Source of the DNA: Streptomyces sp. NBC_01262
GTDB lineage: Bacteria > Actinomycetota > Actinomycetes > Streptomycetales > Streptomycetaceae
Direction: 5' to 3'
DNA: 64,000 nt
NCBI RefSeq assembly: GCF_036226365.1
Contig: NZ_CP108462.1
Location: forward strand, 5,020,501-5,084,500
The notes under the pieces are model-generated. The model was not told the origin of the DNA. It worked only from the letters and a program-made list of their open reading frames with translations, and made no database searches. How positions within the stretch are numbered: the stretch's first letter is position 1; each line of letters begins with the position of its first letter. Shown piece by piece: positions 50,890 to 58,655 of this stretch. A program made the position numbers and the translations under genes.

Positions 50890-51654
50890 TCAGGCCGACG
50901 GGTTGCCGGTGCCGGCGCCGGTGTCGCGGCGGCGGCCCGCCAGGACGCCGAAGCCGACCCCGAGGGCGCCGACGACGATGCCGACGATGCCCAGAATGCG
51001 GGCGGTGGTGTCACCGGCGTCGGAGGACGAGGCGGCGACCTCGACCGTGCTGTGCTCGGCGACCGGCGAGGCGGAGGCGGAGGCCGACGTGTGGTGGTCG
51101 CCGTCCGCCGACGCGGCGGTCAGTTCCAGCGTCGGGGCCGGGTGCTCGGGCTCGGCCTGGCCCTCCTGCTCCTCCTCGATCCAGCGGACGACTTCCTTGT
51201 TGTCGTACGTCTGGAGGGTCTTGAAGACCAGCGAATCGGCGTCTTCGGGCAGCGGGCCCAGCGAGACCGGGAACTGCTGGAACTCGCCCGGCTTGATCTC
51301 CCCGCCGGTCCACGTGATCTTCGTGACGGCCTCGTTGACCGTCCCGTCGTCCGTCTGCAGCGGGGTCGTGAGCTTGGACCTGGTGACCTTCACGGTCCAG
51401 CCGGCCACCGGCTGCGTGGACACCGAGGCGATCGGGTGATCGGTCGGCAGATTGACCTCGATCTTGATCGTCGAAGCGCTGTCGTCCTCGTTCGGGACCT
51501 TGAACGACACCGTGCTGTAGCTGCCCTTGGCGGCCGATCCCGGGTTTACCGACACATGCGCGAAGGCCGGTACGGCGGCCAGCAGGACGGCGGTGCCGGT
51601 GGCGCCGCCGACGGTGGCGGCGCGGCGCAGGGAGGAACTCAGGGAGGAATTCAT
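50890..51654 (-). CDS. YcnI family copper-binding protein
   Basis: A 254-residue exported protein. The signal peptide ends at FA, so His33 becomes the mature N-terminus (AHVSVNPG), the residue used by YcnI proteins to bind copper. The DUF1775-type beta domain spans about 33-175. A His/Ser/Asp-rich linker (DGDHHTSASASASP) precedes a C-terminal anchor helix (LGIVGIVVGALGVGFGVLAGRRR). It heads the minus-strand copper cluster, upstream of sco. Confidence 0.95.
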   Translation of the reverse strand: MNSSLSSSLRRAATVGGATGTAVLLAAVPAFAHVSVNPGSAAKGSYSTVSFKVPNEDDSASTIKIEVNLPTDHPIASVSTQPVAGWTVKVTRSKLTTPLQTDDGTVNEAVTKITWTGGEIKPGEFQQFPVSLGPLPEDADSLVFKTLQTYDNKEVVRWIEEEQEGQAEPEHPAPTLELTAASADGDHHTSASASASPVAEHSTVEVAASSSDAGDTTARILGIVGIVVGALGVGFGVLAGRRRDTGAGTGNPSA

Positions 51655-51736
51655 GGGTGCAGGTACTCCACAGTCTGTCGTGGCGAATGGGGATCACGGC
51701 GTGCGCATGCGGCCCGCCGCCGTCCCCTCCCTCTGT

Positions 51737-51772
51737 GGAATCCGTGGAATCTGAGGAATCCGTGGAGTCCGG
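51737..51772. repeat. Four tandem 9-bp units (GGAATCCGT-like)
   Basis: Units are ggaatccgt, ggaatctga, ggaatccgt and ggagtccgg. They lie between ycnI and the membrane protein gene, where the ycnI leader would be. A similar 9-bp periodic stretch is at 57821-57847. Confidence 0.7.
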
Positions 51773-51782
51773 GACGTCGCCG

Positions 51783-52511
51783 TCAGGCCGCCAGAGCGAG
51801 CGCCGGAGGCCCCCGCCGCGCCACGCTGTGCCGCAGCAGCACAGCCCGCGGCCGCCGCCCCTCCTCCGGGAACCGCGCCTTGCGCAGCCCGGACGCGGCC
51901 GGCTCGCCCGCGACTCCGTTCACCAGGACCCGTACGAGCGCGAACGCCAGCAGTAGGGCCCGCAGCGGCCGTCCCGACAGCCCCGCCAGCCGCCACAACG
52001 CGGCCTCGCCGCCCCGCAGCAGCCAGCCGGCGACGAGGGCGGCCAGCAGGTGGCCCAGGACCATCGAGAGCGAGTACGACGCCATGGCCTCGGCGGCGGC
52101 GTGGCTTCCCGTGCGCATCCCCGTCATGCCCGACGACACGTGCGAGGGGTCGAGCCCGGCCTCGCGTACGACCCGTTCCGCCGCCTCCGGCGTGAGGCGC
52201 GCCGTGGGGTCGTTGCACAGCAGCCGCCCGGCGATCTCCATCAGCCCCGAGCCGCGGGCCGACACGGGCCGCGCGCAGATCTCCCCGGCGTTGAACATCG
52301 TGTGCAGCGCCAGCTGCCCGACCGCCAGCCCCGCCGCGATCCCGGGCAGCGACCGCTCCCGACCCGCCAGCGGCGCCGCGACCGCGAACACCGCCAGCAA
52401 GCCGCCCAGCAACGACCACGTGCCCACCGCGTGCCCCGCCGCGAGCGCGTGCGCGGTCGCGGACAGCGCGACGCAGACCGCGGTGAACACCGCGGCCCGA
52501 AGCAGTCTCAT
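51783..52511 (-). CDS. Hypothetical membrane protein
   Basis: A 242-residue protein with about five hydrophobic segments (residues 1-25, 32-58, 60-85, and two in the middle) and His/Met-bearing stretches such as GQLALHTMFNAG and SHVSSGMTGMRTGSHAAAEA. Those, and its place behind the copper cluster, make a copper-related role tempting but unproved. ATG 52511 (MRLLRAAVF) starts at a helix; ATG 52553 would add 14 residues. The last 30 residues are Arg-rich. Confidence 0.7.
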   Translation of the reverse strand: MRLLRAAVFTAVCVALSATAHALAAGHAVGTWSLLGGLLAVFAVAAPLAGRERSLPGIAAGLAVGQLALHTMFNAGEICARPVSARGSGLMEIAGRLLCNDPTARLTPEAAERVVREAGLDPSHVSSGMTGMRTGSHAAAEAMASYSLSMVLGHLLAALVAGWLLRGGEAALWRLAGLSGRPLRALLLAFALVRVLVNGVAGEPAASGLRKARFPEEGRRPRAVLLRHSVARRGPPALALAA

Positions 52512-52767
52512 ATCGGCGCCGGCACGACGCACTGAGCAAGCGGGGAGGGCCATGACGGTCGTCATCCTCTCACCGCCGCGGCACCCTGTGTACGGCAGGT
52601 CCTGGCTTGCGATATGGTGCGCGGCGCGCGCTCGGCGTCCCTTTTACACCCGTGCGCCGGGGTCCGGCATCCGCCGAATGAGCGGTATCACGTCAACAAC
52701 GCGATTGCGCCCGGCTCTTCGCGGCAATACGTAGGGGTATGTCGAGCCGCAGCCAGGAGGCTGGAGC

Positions 52768-53241
52768 ATGAGCATCTGGTGGTCCCTCCATTTGCGGCGC
52801 GAGGCTGCGAGCGTGCCGCTCGCCCGAAGGCTTCTCCTTGGGACAATGGAGACAGCCGGGGTCGATCCGGACATCTCCTATGACCTCTCCGTCGCTCTTT
52901 CCGAAGCATGCGCCAACGCCGTCGAACACGCCGCCGAAGGCGAGTACAGCGTCACCGCCCGCATCGACGGTGACCGCTGCCGCATCGAGGTCGCCGACTC
53001 CGGCCCCGGCTTCACCCACGGCGCGTACGGCGCAGCCCACGCCATCCCCCCGTACGGCGGCGCGCGACGCGTGCGTCCGCTCTCCAAGAAGGACCACACC
53101 GCCGAACACGGCCGTGGCCTCTTCCTCATCGAGGCGCTCGTCGACCACGTCCACTTCCACAACCGGCCGGGCCACGGTGCGGTCGTCAGCTTCGACAAGA
53201 TCCTGAAGTGGCGGGACGACTCCCTGCTCAAGGCGTCGTGA
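52768..53241 (+). CDS. HATPase domain protein (anti-sigma factor kinase-like)
   Basis: A 157-residue single-domain ATPase of the RsbW/SpoIIAB-type fold, which binds a sigma or anti-sigma factor. N-box: DLSVALSEACANAVEHA; G1-like VADSGPGF; G2-like HGRGLFLIEALVD. ATG 52768 (MSIWWSLHLRRE) follows a GGAGG site. A PP2C phosphatase and a second such ATPase lie within 9 kb, and together they suggest a partner-switching network, but no target sigma factor is here. Confidence 0.9.
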   Translation: MSIWWSLHLRREAASVPLARRLLLGTMETAGVDPDISYDLSVALSEACANAVEHAAEGEYSVTARIDGDRCRIEVADSGPGFTHGAYGAAHAIPPYGGARRVRPLSKKDHTAEHGRGLFLIEALVDHVHFHNRPGHGAVVSFDKILKWRDDSLLKAS

Positions 53242-53274
53242 GCCGGTCCCGCCACCTCTTATCTCACCTCGCCT

Positions 53275-54039
53275 CTACTCGGTCATGCCGATGCGTGACT
53301 TGACGGCCTTCATGTCCACGCTCAGGTCGGAGATCCGTTCGCTCATCGCCCCCACGAGCTCGTACACGGAGTCGAGCCGAAGCTCCACCCCGTCCAGACG
53401 GGTCGAGATCGCGTCGACGCGAGTCGAGATCCTGGAGAGCACCGGGCCGAGCTCCATCAGGCTGGAGCCGACCCTGTGAAGGTGCGCCTCCACGTTGTCC
53501 TGGCGGGCCTCCATGGCGGAGAAGCGTTCGCCGATCGGGCCGGCGAGGATTCGCTCCCCGATCCTGACGGCGGCGTCGGCCCAGAGCTGTTCCATCGACA
53601 CGTAGCCCGCGGGCGCGACGGTCTGCCGGCGCGTCGCCTCCTCCGCGTCCAGGAGGTACGTGCGGACGCGCCGGGCGGTGTCGCTGTCGCGCAGGAGCAT
53701 CGCGACGTTGAGGACAGTGCGACGGGTGAAGAGCATCAGTTGAGCTCGGCCCTGTGGATAACTTGAGTTTGAAGTGGACAGGTTGTCCACTTCAAAGCGC
53801 CGCAGGTCAGAGCCCCGGAGTGTCCGCAGGCCGTTCTCCGTGAGCTCGGCCGTATGGCGCTGCCGAAGCTTGTGGATAACGTCCTTGTGGACAGCGAAGT
53901 AGTCGGCGACGCCCTGCGTCGTCACGTGCAAACCGTCCGGCAGCAGCGCGAGCGCCTTCACCTTGTCGAGTACCTCGGTGCGCCCTACGACGCTGTCGCG
54001 CAGCGCGCGCGACTCGATCAGTGCGGTTTCCGGTGGCAT
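53275..54039 (-). CDS. Rha/antirepressor-like DNA-binding protein with coiled-coil tail
   Basis: A 254-residue protein. The N-terminal half has EVLDKVKALALLPDGLHVTTQGVADYFAVHKDVIHKLRQRH and FTRRTVLNVAMLLRDSDTARRVRTYLLDAE, a pattern found in phage-like antirepressor and Rha/BRO-type regulators. Residues about 160-254 form a coiled coil with repeats of DAISTRLDGVELRLDSVYELVG. The host gene carries a 13-bp hairpin and DnaA-box-like sites. GGGAAGG lies eight bases before ATG 54039. A chromosomal regulator derived from a phage is one reading; there are no other phage genes around. Confidence 0.75.
   Translation of the reverse strand: MPPETALIESRALRDSVVGRTEVLDKVKALALLPDGLHVTTQGVADYFAVHKDVIHKLRQRHTAELTENGLRTLRGSDLRRFEVDNLSTSNSSYPQGRAQLMLFTRRTVLNVAMLLRDSDTARRVRTYLLDAEEATRRQTVAPAGYVSMEQLWADAAVRIGERILAGPIGERFSAMEARQDNVEAHLHRVGSSLMELGPVLSRISTRVDAISTRLDGVELRLDSVYELVGAMSERISDLSVDMKAVKSRIGMTE
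53753..53894. promoter_or_regulatory. DnaA-box-like cluster inside the Rha/antirepressor-like gene
   Basis: Two perfect inverted TTATCCACA boxes (53753-53761 and 53871-53879), plus 8/9 matches TTGTCCACT (53783-53791) and inverted TTGTCCACA-like CTGTCCACA (53886-53894). All lie in coding DNA, which makes function less certain. Another 8/9 box, CTGTCCACA, lies upstream near 54137. Confidence 0.45.
53768..53796. repeat. 13-bp perfect hairpin within coding sequence
   Basis: TTTGAAGTGGACA and TGTCCACTTCAAA are separated by three bases. It could be a protein-binding operator or a structured mRNA element. It encodes residues around FEVDNLSTSN in the Rha-like protein. Confidence 0.7.
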
Positions 54040-54267
54040 TCGTATGCCTTCCCGTGTGGATTCGGTCGGTGGTGTGCCCGTATCCAGGGCTCAGGAGCGG
54101 GGGCTGCTCATCCGTCCACGTACTCGCCGACCGGTGCTGTCCACAGGCCACCGGCAATCCGCCACTTCACACACCCTCGACGCCTCGAACTCCAGTTGCC
54201 CCCACGCATACGGGACAACGAGCCGATTTACGTACAGTCACGGCCGGTAGACGCATGCAGGGAACAC

Positions 54268-54314
54268 AGGAGCGGGTGGCCGGCCGCCGAATCCGGCGGC
54301 CAACCACCCGCTCC
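54268..54314 (-). terminator. Terminator downstream of the aminopeptidase P gene
   Basis: Outer arms aggagcgggtgg and ccacccgctcct (12 bp) enclose an inner stem ccgccg with cggcgg, with a small internal loop and a four-base AATC tip. It lies 21 bp beyond the stop codon of the minus-strand pepP gene. Confidence 0.85.
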
Positions 54315-54334
54315 TGGCGGTCCGGTTGGTCGGG

Positions 54335-55792
54335 TCAGGCCTTCAGACCCGCCATCCAGGCCTCGATGTCCTCGGAGCGCCTGGGCAGTCCGGCGCTGAG
54401 GTTCCGGTTGCCGTCGGCCGTCACGAGGATGTCGTCCTCGATGCGCACGCCGATGCCGCGGTACTCCTCCGGGACGGTGAGGTCGTCGGACTGGAAGTAC
54501 AGGCCGGGTTCGACGGTGAGCACCATGCCGGGCTCAAGGGTGCCGTCGACGTAGGTTTCGGTGCGCGCGGCGGCGCAGTCGTGGACGTCGAGGCCGAGCA
54601 TGTGGCCGGTGCCGTGGAGGGTCCAGCGGCGCTGCAGGGCCAGTTCGAGGACGCGCTCGACGGGGCCGTCGAGCAGGCCCCATTCGACGAGCTTCTCCGC
54701 CAGTACGCGCTGGGCGGCGTCGTGGAAGTCGCGGTAGGCGGCACCGGGCTTCACGGCGTCGATGCCGGCCTGCTGGGACTCGTGGACGGCGTCGTAGATC
54801 TTGCGCTGGATGTCGGTGAAGCGGCCGTTGATGGGCAGCGTGCGCGTGACGTCCGCGGTGTAGAGGGTGTGGGTCTCCACGCCGGCGTCCAGGAGCAGCA
54901 GTTCGCCCGCTCGCACCGGGCCGTCGTTGCGCACCCAGTGCAGTGTGGTGGCGTGCGGGCCGGCGGCGCAGATGGAGCCGTAGCCGATGTCGTTGCCCTC
55001 GATGCGCGCGCGGAGGAAGAAGGTGCCCTCGATGTAGCGCTCGGAGGTGGCCTCGGCCTTGTCCAGCACGCGCACGACGTCTTCGAAGCCGCGGACGGTG
55101 GAGTCGACGGCCTTCTGGAGCTCGCCGACCTCCCAGTCGTCCTTGACCAGGCGCAGCTCGGAGAGGAACTCCTTCAGCTCGGCGTCGCGCTCGGCGGTCA
55201 CCTTGTCGTGCAGGGCCGCTTCGACCCCGGCGTCGTGGCCGCGTACGACCCGCACCGCGCCGGACTTCTCGCGCAGCTCGTCGGCCGCCTTGCGCACGTC
55301 GCGGCAGGGCAGCCCGAGGAGCCGCTCGCCCTCGGCGAGGCTGTTGCGGCGGCCGGTCCACAGCTCGCCCTGGCCGTCGAGCCAGAACTCGCCGTTCTCG
55401 CGGGAGGAGCGGGGGAGCAGATAGGCGGTGGCGTCGTGACCGCCGTCGGCCCGCGGCTCCAGGACCAGGACGGCGTCCTGGGTCCGGTCGCCGGTGAGGT
55501 GGGCGTATTCGGTGGACGGGCGGAACGCGTACTCGGTGTCGTTGGCGCGCGTCTTGAGGTTGCCGGCCGGGATGACCAGCCGCTCCCCCGGGAAGCGCGC
55601 GGACAGTGCGGCCCGCCGCTTGGCGGCGTACGGGGCCTGCTCGACGGGCTGCAGGTCGTGCAGCTCGGTGTCGGCCCAGCCCGACTTCATTACTTCGGCG
55701 AGCTCGTCGGAGACGGCCGGGTAGAGGCCGTTCTTCCGCTTCTTGATGGGCTCGTCGCCCTCCGGGTTCTCCGGGGCGCGCTCCTCGGCCAC
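54335..55792 (-). CDS. pepP: Aminopeptidase P (Xaa-Pro aminopeptidase)
   Basis: A 485-residue cytoplasmic metallopeptidase that removes an N-terminal residue before proline. The N-terminal domain is followed by the pita-bread catalytic domain with the five metal ligands: Asp in LLLDAGVETH, Asp in YTADVTRT, His in GTGHMLGLDVHD, Glu in TVEPGLYF and Glu in VRIEDDILV. GTG 55792 has GAGGAGG six bases upstream. The gene is followed by a strong terminator and starts 64 bp from the end of the phosphatase gene. Confidence 0.95.
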   Translation of the reverse strand: MAEERAPENPEGDEPIKKRKNGLYPAVSDELAEVMKSGWADTELHDLQPVEQAPYAAKRRAALSARFPGERLVIPAGNLKTRANDTEYAFRPSTEYAHLTGDRTQDAVLVLEPRADGGHDATAYLLPRSSRENGEFWLDGQGELWTGRRNSLAEGERLLGLPCRDVRKAADELREKSGAVRVVRGHDAGVEAALHDKVTAERDAELKEFLSELRLVKDDWEVGELQKAVDSTVRGFEDVVRVLDKAEATSERYIEGTFFLRARIEGNDIGYGSICAAGPHATTLHWVRNDGPVRAGELLLLDAGVETHTLYTADVTRTLPINGRFTDIQRKIYDAVHESQQAGIDAVKPGAAYRDFHDAAQRVLAEKLVEWGLLDGPVERVLELALQRRWTLHGTGHMLGLDVHDCAAARTETYVDGTLEPGMVLTVEPGLYFQSDDLTVPEEYRGIGVRIEDDILVTADGNRNLSAGLPRRSEDIEAWMAGLKA

Positions 55793-55855
55793 GTGGTGCC
55801 TCCTCGCGATAGACCAGCACCCATCGTACGTAAGTACTTCTGGGCTGTGCCCGGC

Positions 55856-57274
55856 CTATTCGAAGCGCGCTGCCAGCAGGACGACGTCCTCCGGGCTGTC
55901 CGCCTCGTCCAGCCCGTCCGGCAGTACGGTGCGCAGGATGTGGTCGACCAGCACGGCCGGGTCGTCCAGGGCGGGGCGGGGCGCGGCGTTGGCGGCGGCG
56001 TGCAGGCGGGCGAGGGCGCGGTCCATGGGCTCGCCGGTGCGGTGCAGGAGGCCGTCGGTGTAGAGGAGCAGGGTCTCGCCGGCGCGGGCCTCGAATTCGG
56101 CACTGGGTGCCTCCCAGCAGGAGAGCATGCCCAGTGGCGCGGACAGCGAGGTCTCCAGGAATTCCACCCGCCTGGCGCCCACGACGAGCGGCGGGCAGTG
56201 CCCGGCGCCGGCCAGCAGGATCTTGCGCAGCTCGGGCTCGGCATACCCGAACAGCGCGGTGGCGGACCGGGCCGGCTCGGTGAGCCGCAGCAGCAGCTCC
56301 AGGTCGGACAGGACCGCGACCGGGTCCTCGCCCTCCATCACGGCGTACGCCCGCAGGGATGCCCGCAGCCGTCCCATCGCCGCGACCGCGCTGGGCCCGG
56401 AGCCGGTGACGCCGCCGACCGCCAGTCCCAGCGCGCCCTCGGGCAGCGGCAGGGCGTCGTACCAGTCGCCGCCGCCGCGCGGCCCGGTGCGGTGCCGCAC
56501 CGCGAGGCGCACCCCGGGCACCCGGGGGAGCCGGGCGGGCAGCAGCTCGTCACGGAGCGTGGCCACGGTGGTACGGGCCCGGGTCAGCTCGACCAGGCGG
56601 GCGAGGTGCGCGGTGGCGTGCCGGCAGTACAGGCTCGCGAGGTGGCGCTGGCGCTCGACGGGCTGGGCGGGCTCGTCGTAGAACCAGACGGCGGAGCCCA
56701 GCGGTTCGCCGGCTCCGGCGGTCAGCGGGAGCGAGTAGCTGGCGCCGAAGCCCAGGTGGGCGGCTACTTCGCGGTGACGGGGGTCGAGTCCGGACTCGTG
56801 CAGCAGGTCGGCGTGGATGACCTCGCCGGCCGGTTCCGGCGCCCCTTGCGCGGTCCCTTCGCCGGCTTGCGCGAGTGCCCCCGCGGGCGGGACCGGAACC
56901 GTCTCGATCGTGCCCAGGTCGGCCCGCCCCAGGCCGAGCCCGACGGAGCTGTCCGGGCCGAGCCCGTCGGCCGGTTCCAGCACCACCAGTCCCCGGCGGG
57001 CGCCGAGCAGGGTGCCGCCGGCGCGCAGGAGTTCACGCAGAGCGTCGTCGAGATTGTTGGTTTGCGTGAGCCGTTCGGTGAGCTCGTGGAGCATCGTGAG
57101 GTCGGAAATCCAGCAGGCCAACCGGTCCTGGACGGCGGCCAGTTGGTCGACGGGCCGGAAGTCACCATGGTGGGTTTGCTGTTCGGGTGTGGGCGCGACG
57201 GGAGCGGGAGTGTGCGCCGATGTCGGAATCAGTGGGTCGATTCCGGCCACTTTTGGCAGGTGTGCGGCCGTCAT
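55856..57274 (-). CDS. GAF domain PP2C-type serine phosphatase (SpoIIE-like)
   Basis: A 472-residue phosphatase expected to dephosphorylate an anti-anti-sigma factor. A Pro/Thr-rich lead is followed by GAF text (LTERLTQTNNLDDALRELLRAGGTLLGA) to about residue 230. The SpoIIE-type domain follows: GGGDWYDALPLPEG, GAGHCPPLVV, and LLLYTDGLLHRTGEP with the metal-binding Asp. The GAF part may sense a small molecule. The ATG is at 57274. With two HATPase genes nearby it suggests partner switching. Confidence 0.92.
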   Translation of the reverse strand: MTAAHLPKVAGIDPLIPTSAHTPAPVAPTPEQQTHHGDFRPVDQLAAVQDRLACWISDLTMLHELTERLTQTNNLDDALRELLRAGGTLLGARRGLVVLEPADGLGPDSSVGLGLGRADLGTIETVPVPPAGALAQAGEGTAQGAPEPAGEVIHADLLHESGLDPRHREVAAHLGFGASYSLPLTAGAGEPLGSAVWFYDEPAQPVERQRHLASLYCRHATAHLARLVELTRARTTVATLRDELLPARLPRVPGVRLAVRHRTGPRGGGDWYDALPLPEGALGLAVGGVTGSGPSAVAAMGRLRASLRAYAVMEGEDPVAVLSDLELLLRLTEPARSATALFGYAEPELRKILLAGAGHCPPLVVGARRVEFLETSLSAPLGMLSCWEAPSAEFEARAGETLLLYTDGLLHRTGEPMDRALARLHAAANAAPRPALDDPAVLVDHILRTVLPDGLDEADSPEDVVLLAARFE

Positions 57275-57874
57275 GGCTGCCGGCTTTCACGATCTTTGTC
57301 GCGGCGGGCGCCGGGCTCCGCAGAGCAGCGCATTTCTGTCAATAGCATCGCAAACCCCCTGGTCATGCTGCGCCGCTATCAATGGATTCACTTGTACCGC
57401 CTCGTTGAGGCCATGTCCAGGATTGCCCAGGTAGATGGGCTGGTGTCGGGGTGGCGGTATAACCTGAGTCACTCCCTGTACCTTGGCTGAAAAAGGACAC
57501 CCAGTGCCACGGTTCGGGGTCGACTGAGGGGGTTCGACAGCGCGTCATATCCATGTCAGTGGGTACGTACGAGGTGAGAGCAGGCGGCCAGGAACCTGGC
57601 GCCCGGCTCAAGCGTCCTAAACGACGCGGGCCGCTTTCTCACCCACGGCGGGTGGTTCGCACAGCCCAACGGGATTACACAGAGCAAGCGCAAGTGCCAG
57701 ATGCAAGGCAAGCGCCATGCGCGCGCCACCCCCCGCCATGTTCCACGCTCGGCTTGAGACGTGATGCGCTGCCTCGTAAGCGGTGTGCTCCAGGTTACGT
57801 TGTGTAATGGGCAGATCCTTGGCTCCCTGAGTTCCCTGAGCTCCCTTAGCGCTGACGGAAAGGACGAGCACAAA
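57275..57874. other. Intergenic region with no supported gene
   Basis: A 600-bp gap between divergent genes. Short open frames on both strands (for example 57553-57807 and 57363-57611) have no recognisable product. A TATAAC hexamer (57458-57463) and 9-bp periodic repeats (57821-57847) are the only landmarks. Confidence 0.5.
57821..57847. repeat. Three tandem 9-bp units upstream of the primase-like gene
   Basis: Units ggctccctg, agttccctg and agctccctt form a 27-bp periodic array 28 bp before the start codon. The unit size equals that of the array at 51737-51772. Confidence 0.65.
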
Positions 57875-58543
57875 ATGCGCGAGATCCTCGGAAAGCGGCG
57901 CAAGGGCGGCACGGAGTTGCTGCGGGCTGCCCTCACATGCGCCGAGCAGTGGCAATGGCCGGTTGTGCCCGGTGCCGGGTACGACCCCGATGGCGGCCGG
58001 CGCAATCCGGCGGAGCGCGACTGCGCCTGTCTGCGCCCCGACTGTCCGGTGCCGGGGGTGCATCCGCACGATCCCGGCCTGCTCGCGGCGACCCACGATC
58101 CACGCATGGTGCGCTGGTGGTGGAGTTCGCGCCCCGATATGCCCCTGGTGCTTGCCACCGGCGGCCCGGTCTCGGCCGTGAGCCTGCCATTGGCCGCCGG
58201 TACCAGGGCCCTTGAGGTCTTCGACAAGCTCGGGGTCCGGGTCGGCCCCGTGGTGGCCACCCCCACCCGCATCGCGCTGCTGGTGGCCCCGTACGCGCTG
58301 GAGGAGCTCGGCGAACTCCTCGACCGGCAGGAGTGGGTGCCGACCTCGCTGCGCTATCACGGCCAGGGCGGATACGTCGTGCTGCCGCCCTCGCCCGTCG
58401 GGGCCGGGAAGGCCCGCTGGGTCCGGGCGCCGATGGTGGACGCGGGAGCGCGGGCGCCGTGGCTGCCCGGCGTCGCGGTCGTCATCAACACCCTGGTGCA
58501 GGCGGGCACGACGGAACCGGACGGCACCCGGCTCACGTACTGA
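57875..58543 (+). CDS. Primase-polymerase N-domain-like protein, probably catalytically degenerate
   Basis: A 222-residue protein matching the N-terminal domain annotated as bifunctional DNA primase/polymerase in streptomycetes: ALTCAEQWQWPVVPGAGYDP, ACLRPDCPVPGVHPHDPGLLAATHDPRMVRWWWSSRPDMPLVLATGG, and GGYVVLPPSPVGAGKARW. The place where active enzymes have an acidic hDhD motif reads VSAVSLPLAAG with no Asp, so polymerase activity is doubtful. Two Cys pairs (CACLRPDC) could bind zinc. ATG 57875 is chosen over an earlier ATG at 57761 because AAAGGA precedes it and homology begins there. Role unknown. Confidence 0.8.
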   Translation: MREILGKRRKGGTELLRAALTCAEQWQWPVVPGAGYDPDGGRRNPAERDCACLRPDCPVPGVHPHDPGLLAATHDPRMVRWWWSSRPDMPLVLATGGPVSAVSLPLAAGTRALEVFDKLGVRVGPVVATPTRIALLVAPYALEELGELLDRQEWVPTSLRYHGQGGYVVLPPSPVGAGKARWVRAPMVDAGARAPWLPGVAVVINTLVQAGTTEPDGTRLTY

Positions 58544-58655
58544 GGGCCCATCACCCCCGGGTTGTTCACTCTTTCGGGTTGGGTCAGGGGGCTGTTGTCC
58601 GGCGAATGGCGCGCGGTCCCCTGATCGGCCCTTGCGCTGCCGCTATGTTCGGCGC

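Noticed and set aside
54326..57490. 1054-codon plus-strand frame opposite pepP and the PP2C phosphatase
   Set aside because: Spans two real genes in antisense and lacks any domain.
57553..57807. Short plus-strand frame in the PP2C/primase-like gap
   Set aside because: No ribosome site, low-complexity Arg/Pro product and no homology pattern.
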